DNA from: Oceanicola granulosus HTCC2516
Lineage (GTDB): Bacteria; Pseudomonadota; Alphaproteobacteria; Rhodobacterales; Rhodobacteraceae
Assembly (NCBI RefSeq): GCF_000153305.1
Contig: NZ_CH724107.1
Span: forward strand, 724,938-788,937
Reading direction: 5' to 3'
Length of the DNA stretch: 64,000 nt
How positions within the stretch are numbered: position 1 is the stretch's first letter; each line of letters starts with the position of its first letter. Positions 39,446-49,050 of this stretch are shown here, in pieces. Position numbers and translations under genes: made by a program. The notes beneath the pieces were generated by a model that was not told the origin of the DNA, did no database searches, and saw nothing but the letters and a program-made list of their open reading frames with translations.

Positions 39446-39473
39446 TTGACGTTTGCGCGGGCTTGTTTAGAAG
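39446..39473 (+). promoter_or_regulatory. iscR promoter
   Basis: TTGACG (39446-39451) and TAGAAG (39468-39473) are spaced 16 bases apart. The -10 region is inside the IscR-type palindrome, a layout that gives repression by occlusion. Confidence 0.5.
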
Positions 39474-39482
39474 TGTTCTAAA
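39466..39482. promoter_or_regulatory. IscR-type operator upstream of iscR
   Basis: TTTAGAAGTGTTCTAAA is a perfect palindrome apart from its three central bases, and it lies on the -10 region of the iscR promoter. The gene it controls encodes an Rrf2/IscR regulator followed by the suf genes, so autorepression by IscR is the obvious reading. Confidence 0.8.
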
Positions 39483-39564
39483 CTCCGGATCCCGGAGGTA
39501 TAGGGGAAGTAAACAGGCGTGTCGGCGGCGTCAATGCTGGCCGCGTTCCCGTCCGGAGGGTCTG

Positions 39565-40026
39565 ATGAAGCTGAGTACCAAGGGTCGTTACGCGATGGTC
39601 GCCCTGGCCGACCTGGCGCTGTTGCCGCAGGGCGGGCTGGCGTCGCTGGGCGAGGTCTCGCGGCGGCAGGACATCTCGCTGCCCTATCTCGAGCAGCTGT
39701 TCGTCAAGCTGCGCCGCGCCGGCCTCGTCGAGAGCGTGCGCGGCCCCGGCGGCGGCTACCGTCTCGCGCGACCGGCGAGCGAGATCCGGGTGGCCGACGT
39801 GCTCGGCGCGGTCGACGAGACGGTGAGCGCGATGCACAAGGGCGCGGGCGCCTCTGGCGGCGCGTCGGGCTCGCGGGCGCAGTCGCTGACCAACCGGCTC
39901 TGGGAGGGGCTGTCGGCGCATGTCTACGTCTTCCTGCACCAGACCCGGCTGTCGGACGTGGTGGGCAACGCGCTCGCCCCGTGTCCGGCGGTACCGTCGC
40001 TGTTCGAGGTCGTCGATGAGGGCTGA
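39565..40026 (+). CDS. iscR: Rrf2-family regulator IscR with a single cysteine
   Basis: 153 residues from the ATG at 39565, with GGAGG upstream; an in-frame start at 39415 reads through the promoter. The winged HTH is typical: MKLSTKGRYAMVALADLAL, ISLPYLEQLFVKLRRAGLVESVRGPGGGYRLAR. E. coli IscR holds its [2Fe-2S] cluster with three cysteines near residues 92-104; here that region is a Gly/Ala/Ser loop (MHKGAGASGGASGSRAQ), and the only cysteine is C140 near the C terminus. An atypical IscR lacking most of the usual ligands has been described in Rhodobacter sphaeroides. It should sense Fe-S or iron status and control the suf operon that follows. Confidence 0.92.
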   Translation: MKLSTKGRYAMVALADLALLPQGGLASLGEVSRRQDISLPYLEQLFVKLRRAGLVESVRGPGGGYRLARPASEIRVADVLGAVDETVSAMHKGAGASGGASGSRAQSLTNRLWEGLSAHVYVFLHQTRLSDVVGNALAPCPAVPSLFEVVDEG

Positions 40027-40035
40027 GCCGGGAGA

Positions 40036-40098
40036 GGGGGGCGCTGCCCCCGTCGCCCCGTGGGCGACTCCCCCGGGATACTTCCAGGACAGAGGGGG
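40036..40098 (+). repeat. Dispersed GGATATTTCCAGGACAG-type element, copy D
   Basis: GGGGGGCGCTGCCCCC, an inverted repeat around GTCGCCCCGTGGGCGAC, is followed by GGGATACTTCCAGGACAG. The element fills the gap between iscR and the cysteine desulfurase gene and ends 6 bases before the latter's GTG. Its last bases, GAGGGGGG, act as that gene's ribosome-binding region. Confidence 0.65.
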
Positions 40099-40104
40099 GC
40101 GCGC

Positions 40105-41187
40105 GTGACGCGGGTCTATCTGGATCACAACGCCACGGCGTCGCTGCGGGACGAGGCGCGGGCGGCGATGGTCGCGGCGATGGACGTGGTGGGCAATCCG
40201 TCCTCGGTCCACGCCGAGGGGCGCGCGGCGAAGGGGCTGGTCGAGGCGGCGCGGGCGGACCTCGCCGAGGCGCTCGGCGCGCAGGGGTTCGACATCGTCT
40301 TCACCTCGGGCGCGACGGAGGCGGCGGCGCTGGCGCTGTCGGCGGGCTGGAGCCGGGTGCTGGGCTCGGCCGTCGAGCACGACGCGGTGGCGGCCTGGGC
40401 CGACCGGGTGGCCTGGGAGACGCTGCCGGTGGGGCGCGACGGGCGCGTCGGCGCGGTGGCGGCGGCGCCGGGCGAGCTGGTGGCGGTGCAGGCGGCCAAC
40501 AGCGAGACGGGCGTGTTGCAGGCGCTGGAGCTCGACACCGGCGGCGCGCTGCGGCTGGTCGACCTGGTGCAGCTCGTGGGCCGGGTGCCGGTCGCGCTGA
40601 GCTGGCTGCCGCCGGCGCTCTACATGATCTCGGCGCACAAGTTCGGCGGGCCCAAGGGCGTCGGCGCGCTGCTGGTGCCGCAGGGGACCGACCTGCCGGC
40701 GCTGCTGGTGGGGGGCGGGCAGGAGATGGGGCGGCGCTCGGGGACGGAGAACGTCGTCGGCATCGCCGGGATGGCCGCCGCCGCGCGCGCCGCGATGGCC
40801 GAGCTGGCCGGGGGCGCGCAGGAGCGGATCGGCCAGTTTAGAAATATTCTAGAATCCGCCATTGCGGCCGGCGCGCCAGAGACTATTTTTGTCGGGAAAG
40901 ACTCGGACCGCCTGCCGAACACCTCCTGCCTTGTCACTCCGGGCTGGAAGGGCGAGACGCAGGTGATGGCGATGGACCTCGCCGGCTTCGCCGTCAGCGC
41001 CGGCAGCGCCTGCTCGAGCGGCAAGGTCCGCGCCAGCCGCGTGCTGGGCGCGATGGGATACGACGACGAGGCGGCGGCGAGCGCGATCCGCGTGTCGCTG
41101 GGCCCCGAGACGACGGAAGACGAGGTTCTGCGGTTCGCCGAGACCTGGACCGCGAAACTGAAGCGACACCGCGCCCGCGCGGCGTGA
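40105..41187 (+). CDS. Cysteine desulfurase (NifS/IscS class)
   Basis: 360 residues from the GTG at 40105 ([14 protein letters not shown]), supported by GAGGGGGG upstream; an ATG at 40060 would start inside the repeat. The PLP lysine is in [11 protein letters not shown] and the catalytic cysteine in [14 protein letters not shown], both typical of the class I IscS/NifS fold. It releases sulfur from cysteine for the scaffold SufBCD. A second desulfurase of the SufS class closes the operon. Codons 245-250 are unusual (TTT AGA AAT ATT CTA GAA) and coincide with an IscR-type palindrome. Confidence 0.92.
   Translation: MTRVYLDHNATASLRDEARAAMVAAMDVVGNPSSVHAEGRAAKGLVEAARADLAEALGAQGFDIVFTSGATEAAALALSAGWSRVLGSAVEHDAVAAWADRVAWETLPVGRDGRVGAVAAAPGELVAVQAANSETGVLQALELDTGGALRLVDLVQLVGRVPVALSWLPPALYMISAHKFGGPKGVGALLVPQGTDLPALLVGGGQEMGRRSGTENVVGIAGMAAAARAAMAELAGGAQERIGQFRNILESAIAAGAPETIFVGKDSDRLPNTSCLVTPGWKGETQVMAMDLAGFAVSAGSACSSGKVRASRVLGAMGYDDEAAASAIRVSLGPETTEDEVLRFAETWTAKLKRHRARAA
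40837..40853. promoter_or_regulatory. Intragenic IscR-type palindrome
   Basis: TTTAGAAATATTCTAGA shares TAGAA-N3-TTCTA and 13 of the 14 non-central bases with the operator at 39466. It lies inside the cysteine desulfurase gene, 350 bases before sufB, and is written with rare AT-rich codons (AGA, CTA, ATT) in a GC-rich gene. A promoter-like pair, TTGCGG (40862) and TATTTT (40884), follows at 16-base spacing. Confidence 0.6.
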
Positions 41188-41200
41188 GGAAGGACGAGAC

Positions 41201-42745
<1,545 letters not shown>

Positions 42746-42748
42746 GAC

Positions 42749-43516
42749 GTGGACGAGGTCGTTGTCCGGGAGCTGAGCCCCGTCGTGCGCAAGCGGATGG
42801 GGCGGCCCGCGCGGTATATCACGCCGCGCGGGGCGCGTGTCGTGCTGTCGCGCCGCTTCGGCACGCCGGTGCTGTTCACCATCGACAACGAGGCCGACCG
42901 CATCCACCAGGTGCACGGCAAGGGCGCGTTCTACGAGGCCAAGCAGCTGGAGGTGCTCGCCGAGCACTTCCCCGAGGGCGGCACCTTCGCCGACATCGGC
43001 GCCAACATCGGCAACCATTCGCTCTACATGCTGCTGTTCGGCGGCGCGACGACGGTGATGCCGTTCGAGATGAATCCCGACGCGATCGCGCTCTACCTGT
43101 CCAACATCTGCCTCAACGGGCTCGAGGACCGGGTGACGCTCGAGACGCTGGGCTACGGGCTCGGCGACGTTGAGATCGACGACGCCGCCGTGCACGCACC
43201 GAAGGGCAACCTCGGCTGGGCCAAGGTCGACACGACCGGCGGCGGCGACATCCCGCTGCGCACGGGGGACAGCCTGATCGACGGGCGGCACGTGGATTTC
43301 CTCAAGGTCGACGTGGAGGGCATGGAGGTCGCCGCGCTGCGGGGGCTGGCGAAAACCGTGGCGTCGTGCCGGCCGAACATGTTCGTCGAGGTCGACCACC
43401 GCAACCGCGCCGACTTCGAGGCGTTGATGGAGGAGTGGGACTACACCATCGCGCGCGCGTTCGGCGGCAACCGGATCAACGAGAACCTGCTGCTGTTACC
43501 CAAGGAGCGCCGCTGA
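42749..43516 (+). CDS. FkbM-family methyltransferase
   Basis: 255 residues from a GTG directly after the sufB stop. SAM motif I is FADIGANIGNHSLYM (near residues 74-88), and the FkbM C-terminal features HVDFLKVDVEGMEVAALRGL are clear. FkbM enzymes O-methylate small molecules or sugars. The position within the suf operon is curious, and no link to cluster assembly is known. It may be a passenger or a modifier with an unknown target. Confidence 0.88.
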   Translation: MDEVVVRELSPVVRKRMGRPARYITPRGARVVLSRRFGTPVLFTIDNEADRIHQVHGKGAFYEAKQLEVLAEHFPEGGTFADIGANIGNHSLYMLLFGGATTVMPFEMNPDAIALYLSNICLNGLEDRVTLETLGYGLGDVEIDDAAVHAPKGNLGWAKVDTTGGGDIPLRTGDSLIDGRHVDFLKVDVEGMEVAALRGLAKTVASCRPNMFVEVDHRNRADFEALMEEWDYTIARAFGGNRINENLLLLPKERR

Positions 43517-43532
43517 GGCGGCGGGGACGGCG

Positions 43533-44147
43533 ATGAGCGAGACAGAGAGCCAGGCCCCTACCGCGCCCGAGCGGCCGGCGCTGACGCTGCCCGAGGCCGA
43601 GGCGGCGTGGCTGCGCGAGGCCTACGAGGCCGCCGGGGTGATCCTGGAGTACGGCTCGGGCGGCTCGACCGTGATGGCGGCCGAGATGGACGGCAAGACC
43701 GTCACCTCGGTCGAGAACGATCCGGCCTGGGCGGACATGATGGAGGCGTGGTTCGCCGCCAATCCGCCCGCCTCGCTGCCGCGCATCGCGCGGGTGGACG
43801 TGGGCGAGGTGAAGGAGTGGGGCAAGCCCGCCAACAACGCCCGCCACTTCGCCTATCCCGGCTACGCGCTCGGGGTCTGGGGCGGCAAGGCGTTCGTGCA
43901 GCCCGACCTGGTGCTGATCGACGGGCGCTTCCGGGTGGGCTGCCTGCTGGCGTGCGTGTTCCGCTCGCGCCGGCCGGTGCAGGTGATGTTCGACGATTAC
44001 GTGGACCGGCCCGAGTACCACGTCGTCGAGGACTACGCCGAGAAGGTGGAGGTCCGGGGCCGCATGGCGCGCTTCGAGGTCACGCCGCGGCGGATCAGGA
44101 ACCATGAATTGCTGCGCGTGGCGCAGCTGTTGCAACTGAAGAACTAG
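43533..44147 (+). CDS. Class I methyltransferase-like protein
   Basis: 204 residues with a Rossmann motif VILEYGSGGSTVMAAE (motif I, near 36-51) and VENDPAWADMM, then LVLIDGRFRVGCLLAC. The fold is that of class I SAM enzymes, but the usual catalytic or substrate signatures are weak, so a methyltransferase is inferred rather than shown. It starts 16 bases after the FkbM gene, and the two have no visible relationship to each other. Confidence 0.68.
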   Translation: MSETESQAPTAPERPALTLPEAEAAWLREAYEAAGVILEYGSGGSTVMAAEMDGKTVTSVENDPAWADMMEAWFAANPPASLPRIARVDVGEVKEWGKPANNARHFAYPGYALGVWGGKAFVQPDLVLIDGRFRVGCLLACVFRSRRPVQVMFDDYVDRPEYHVVEDYAEKVEVRGRMARFEVTPRRIRNHELLRVAQLLQLKN

Positions 44148-44148
44148 G

Positions 44149-44166
44149 TCGCGGGGTCCCCCGCGA
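44149..44166 (+). promoter_or_regulatory. Hairpin immediately upstream of the sufC ribosome-binding site
   Basis: TCGCGGGG and CCCCGCGA form an eight-bp stem with a TC spacer, ending two bases before GAAGGAGACGAG and the sufC ATG. In a polycistronic message such a stem can set mRNA stability or start efficiency so that SufC is made in excess, as the SufBC2D ratio requires. Confidence 0.5.
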
Positions 44167-44178
44167 GAAGGAGACGAG

Positions 44179-44936
<758 letters not shown>

Positions 44937-44937
<1 letters not shown>

Positions 44938-46235
44938 TGGCGAAGGCGGCACTGAAACAGCAGAAGACCGACGCCACCGAGGCGCGGCTGGCCGGCCTGC
45001 GGTTGCCCGAGAGCGGCGCGTGGCTGCGCGAGGCGCGCGAGGCGGCGCTCGGCCGGGTGCAGGCGATGGGCCTGCCGCACCGGCGCGACGAGTACTGGCG
45101 CTTCACCGACCCGACCTCGCTGAGCGCGGCCGAGCCCGCGCCGGCGGCCCTGTTCGATCCGCAGGAGGCGCCGCTGTTCGATAGCGTCGACCGGCTGCGG
45201 CTGGTGTTCGTGGACGGCGTGTTCGACGCCGAGGCGTCCGACGACCTCGCGCTCGAGGGCATCGAGATCGAGCGGCTCGCCGAGGCGGGCGCGAAGGACA
45301 TCCACTGGGCCCGCGACGTGTACGGCCGGCTCGAGGCGCAGGGCCACGAGAAGACCGACCGCCCGCTCGCCGCACTCAACAGCGCGACGGCGACCGACGG
45401 CGTGGTGATCCGCGTCACCGGCACGCCGGCAAAGCCCGTTCACCTCGTCTACGAGCGCGCCAGCGAGCGCGCCGACGCGGTGCTGCACCATGTGGTCAAG
45501 GTCGAGCAGGGCGCGTCGGTGACGCTGCTCGAGACCGGCCCCGGCGCGGCGCGCCTGTCGACGGGGCTCGAGGTCGACGTGGCCGACGGCGCGGCCTGCC
45601 ACCTCGTGCGGGTGCAGGGGCGCGATCACGAGCGGCGTGCGGAGACGTCCGTCTTCGCGCGGCTCGGCACCGAGAGCACCTTCAAGACCTTCACCCTGAC
45701 CTTCAACGGCGTCCTGACGCGCAACGAGTGCGTCGTCGAGCTGACCGGCGACGATGCCGTCGCCCACATCGCGGGTGCCTGCCTCGGGGCGGGCAAGGAC
45801 TTCCACCACGACGACACCGTCTTCGTCACCCACGACGCCGTCGATTGCGAGAGCCGGCAGGTGTTCAAGAAGGTCCTGCGCAACGCCGCCACCGGCGTGT
45901 TCCAGGGGAAGATCCTCGTGCGCAAGGGCGCGCAGAAGACCGACGGCTACCAGATCAGCCAGTCGCTCCTGCTCGACGACGACGCCCAGTTCCTGGCCAA
46001 GCCCGAGCTCGAGATCTACGCCGACGACGTGGCCTGCAGCCACGGCTCCACTTCGGGCGCGATCGACCCCGAGGCGCTGTTCTACCTGCGCTCGCGCGGG
46101 GTCGGGGAGGTCGAGGCGACCAACCTGCTGACGCTGGCCTTCGTGGCCGAGGCGCTCGAGGAGATCGAGGACGAGGCCTACGCCGACGAGCTGCGCGAGC
46201 GGCTCGCGGGCTGGCTGGAGCGGCACGCCGCCTGA
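44937..46235 (+). CDS. sufD: Fe-S assembly protein SufD
   Basis: 432 residues. It has the SufB/SufD C-terminal beta-helix core: KDFHHDDTVFVTHDAVDCESRQVFKKVL, QGKILVRKGAQKTDGYQISQSLLLDDDAQFLAKPELEIYADDVACSHGSTSGAID, LFYLRSRGV. The N-terminal LRLPESGAWLREAREAALGRVQAMGLPHRRDEYWRFTDP is the usual SufD helical domain. It completes SufBC2D and is needed for iron acquisition by the complex. It overlaps the next gene by one base. Confidence 0.96.
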
Positions 46236-46735
46236 TGGCCGTGACCGCCGACATATGGCGCACCTGGCGGGGCCCGCGCGCAGTGATGCGCGGGTTCCTC
46301 GCCCAGGGGCCGCGCGAGGACAGGGCGCTGGCGTTCCTGTTCCTCGGGTGCCTGTTGCTATTCGTCGCCCAGCTTCCCCGGCTCGTGCGCGTCGCCGAGG
46401 GGCTGGAGGCGGCACCGGGGCAGGAGGCGGCGGCGCTGTCGCAGCTCGCGGCCTACGCCTTCTTCGGCAGCGTGCTCGTGCTGCCGCTCATGTTCTACCT
46501 GCTCGCCGCGTTCAGCCACCTCGTCGCCCGCGCCCTGGGCGGGCAGGGGAGCTGGTTCGGCGCGCGGCTGGCGCTGTTCTGGGCCCTGCTCGCGAGCGCG
46601 CCGCTGGCGCTGCTCTACGGGCTGGTGCGCGGCTTCATCGGTCCGGGGCCGCAGGCGGCGCTGGTCGGGGTCGGCTGGTGCGTCGCGTTCGGCGTCATCT
46701 GGCTGCTGTCGCTGATCGAGGCGGAACGGCCATGA
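46235..46735 (+). CDS. YIP1-type membrane protein
   Basis: 166 residues. Four hydrophobic helices follow a cytoplasmic N terminus (VTADIWRTWRGPRAVMRGFLAQGPREDRALAFLFLGC). The fold resembles the YIP1 family of integral membrane proteins. The function is not known. It is fused into the suf operon by one-base and four-base overlaps. Confidence 0.7.
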   Translation: MAVTADIWRTWRGPRAVMRGFLAQGPREDRALAFLFLGCLLLFVAQLPRLVRVAEGLEAAPGQEAAALSQLAAYAFFGSVLVLPLMFYLLAAFSHLVARALGGQGSWFGARLALFWALLASAPLALLYGLVRGFIGPGPQAALVGVGWCVAFGVIWLLSLIEAERP

Positions 46736-47322
46736 CCGGCGCGCTCCCCGGCCTGCTGCGCCTGCTCTGGGCGACGATCGAGCGGCCCGCCGAGGTGGCG
46801 CGGATGATCCTCGCCCAGCGGCTCTCGCGCCAGACGCTGTGGCTGGCGCTGGTGCTGGTGACGGTCCTGTCGGTGCTGCTGGTGGGGCTGCTCAACCTCG
46901 TCGCGCCGCCGCCCGAGGACGCGGTGATGCTCGCGGTGACGCCGTTCGCCTACGCCTTCATCCTCGGCGGCTCCCTCGTCATCGCCGTCTTCGCGCTCCA
47001 CTTCACCGGCCGCATGCTCGGCGGCTCGGGAGAGCTGCCCGACACGCTGGCGCTGCTGGTCTGGCTGCAGACGCTGTTGCTCGCGTTGCAGCTGGTGCAG
47101 CTCGTGCTCATCCTCGTCAGCCCGCTCCTCGGCGGCATCGCGGCGCTGCTCAGCATCGCGGCGGCGCTCTGGGTGCTGCTTCATTTCATCAACGAGGCCC
47201 AATCCTTCGGCTCGCTCGGACGGGCGGCGCTGACGCTCGTCGTGTCGCTGCTCGGCATGGGCGTGGGCCTCTCCGTGCTGCTCGGCCTGATCGGAGCGAT
47301 CGCGGGCACAGGAGACATCTGA
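46732..47322 (+). CDS. YIP1-family membrane protein
   Basis: 196 residues with five hydrophobic helices. It begins LPGLLRLLWATIERPAEVARMILAQRLSRQTLWLALVLV and continues like a YIP1 domain. It overlaps the previous gene by 4 bases (ATGA) and the sufS start by one. Two related membrane genes in tandem before sufS suggest a paired membrane complex linked by transcription to Fe-S assembly. The role is unknown. Confidence 0.75.
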   Translation: MTGALPGLLRLLWATIERPAEVARMILAQRLSRQTLWLALVLVTVLSVLLVGLLNLVAPPPEDAVMLAVTPFAYAFILGGSLVIAVFALHFTGRMLGGSGELPDTLALLVWLQTLLLALQLVQLVLILVSPLLGGIAALLSIAAALWVLLHFINEAQSFGSLGRAALTLVVSLLGMGVGLSVLLGLIGAIAGTGDI

Positions 47323-48542
47323 TGTACGACATCGACAAGATCCGCGCCGACTTCCCGATCCTGTCGCGGCAGGTCAACGGCAAGCCGCTCACCTACCTCG
47401 ACAACGGCGCCTCGGCGCAGAAGCCGCAGGCCGTGATCGACGCGGTCACGCGCGGCTATGCCGAGGAATACGCCAACGTCCACCGCGGCCTGCACTACCT
47501 GTCGAACCTCTCGACGGAGCGCTACGAGGCGGTCCGCGCCACCGTCGCCCGCTTCCTCCACGCGCCGACGGAAGACGAGATCGTGCTCAACACCGGGACC
47601 ACGATGGGGATCAACCTCGTCGCCTACGGCTGGGCGATGCCGCGCCTGGAGGCGGGCGACGAGATCATCCTGTCGGTGATGGAGCACCACGCCAACATCG
47701 TGCCCTGGCACTTCCTGCGCGAGCGCCAGGGGGTGAAGCTGGTGTGGGTCGACGTCGACGAGACCGGCGCGCTCGACCCCGACAAGCTGCTCGCCGCCGT
47801 CACCGAGCGCACCAAGCTGATCGCGGTGACGCACATGTCGAACGTGCTCGGCACCCGGGTCGACGTGAAGGCGATCTGCGCGGGCGCGCGGGCGCGCGGC
47901 GTGCCGGTGCTGGTCGACGGCAGCCAGGGCGCGGTGCACGGCCCCGTCGACGTCGCCGACATCGGCTGCGACTTCTACGCCATCACCGGCCACAAGCTCT
48001 ACGGCCCCTCCGGCTCGGGCGCGATCTACATCCGCCGCGAGCGGATGGACGAGATGCGCCCGTTCCTCGGCGGCGGCGACATGATCCGCGAGGTCAGCAA
48101 GGAGCAGGTGCTCTACAACGACCCGCCGATGAAGTTCGAGGCCGGCACCCCCGGCATCGTCGCCACCATCGGCCTCGGCGCGGCGCTCGAGTACCTGATG
48201 GAGATCGGGATGGAGCGCATTGCCGCCCACGAGGCCGACCTGCGCGACTACGTGCAGGAGCGCTTCGCCGGCCTGAATTGGCTGACGGTGCAGGGCACAG
48301 CGCCGGGCAAGGGCGCGATCTTCTCGTTCACGCTCGAGGGCGCGGCCCACGCCCACGACATCTCCACCGTGCTCGACAAGAAGGGCGTCGCCGTGCGCGC
48401 CGGCCACCACTGCGCCGGGCCGCTGATGGATCACCTCGGCGTCAGCGCCACCTGCCGCGCCTCGTTCGGGATGTACAACACCCGCGCCGAAGTCGACCGA
48501 TTGATCGAGGCGCTGGAGCTCTGCCACGAGCTGTTCGCCTGA
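47322..48542 (+). CDS. sufS: Cysteine desulfurase SufS
   Basis: 406 residues, class II desulfurase of the SufS/CsdA type. PLP lysine in YAITGHKLYGPSGSG and catalytic cysteine in GVSATCRASFGMYNT, just as in E. coli SufS (CRASLAMYNT). It supplies sulfur to SufU or SufE-like acceptors and then SufBCD. No SufE or SufU gene is in view. It is the last gene of the suf operon; a small intergenic region and tRNA-Arg follow. Confidence 0.96.
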   Translation: MYDIDKIRADFPILSRQVNGKPLTYLDNGASAQKPQAVIDAVTRGYAEEYANVHRGLHYLSNLSTERYEAVRATVARFLHAPTEDEIVLNTGTTMGINLVAYGWAMPRLEAGDEIILSVMEHHANIVPWHFLRERQGVKLVWVDVDETGALDPDKLLAAVTERTKLIAVTHMSNVLGTRVDVKAICAGARARGVPVLVDGSQGAVHGPVDVADIGCDFYAITGHKLYGPSGSGAIYIRRERMDEMRPFLGGGDMIREVSKEQVLYNDPPMKFEAGTPGIVATIGLGAALEYLMEIGMERIAAHEADLRDYVQERFAGLNWLTVQGTAPGKGAIFSFTLEGAAHAHDISTVLDKKGVAVRAGHHCAGPLMDHLGVSATCRASFGMYNTRAEVDRLIEALELCHELFA

Positions 48543-48612
48543 GCCGGAGCTGAGTCCAGGCGCGGACTGTGTTGTGCTTCCCTCACGACGGCGGCCGGGG
48601 CGTCGGCCACGG

Positions 48613-48630
48613 CGACAACCATAGTTGTCG
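48613..48630. promoter_or_regulatory. Perfect inverted repeat between sufS and tRNA-Arg
   Basis: CGACAAC-CATA-GTTGTCG has seven-base arms and a four-base centre in a less GC-rich gap. There is no T-tract, so it is more like an operator or a 3' stem-loop than a terminator. Confidence 0.4.
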
Positions 48631-48730
48631 TCCCAAGTGGGGTGAGCGCTAGGGCTGACCTGCCACGAGAAAGAGGCTCCGTGTCGCGGGGAAACCCGTT
48701 GCGGGGCCTCTCCGCAGAAGCTATAGGGCG

Positions 48731-48812
<82 letters not shown>

Positions 48813-49050
48813 CCTTCTCCCGCAAGTCAACGACACGCGCGCCGGTGCTGATATTTGGTGCCCGGGCATCTATGGCTTTGACAGGCGTCGAGAAGGCTCG
48901 GTAAGGTCGTTGCATATTTGATGCGATAGCCTGCCGATGCTGCCCCGGTTTGCCAGGGGACCGACAATTTTCGTCACATGCGCCGGTGGGCCCTCGATGG
49001 GGGGTTTTTCCGGTGCTTTGTTTCATCAACAGCATTCGTGCGGCCTGACG

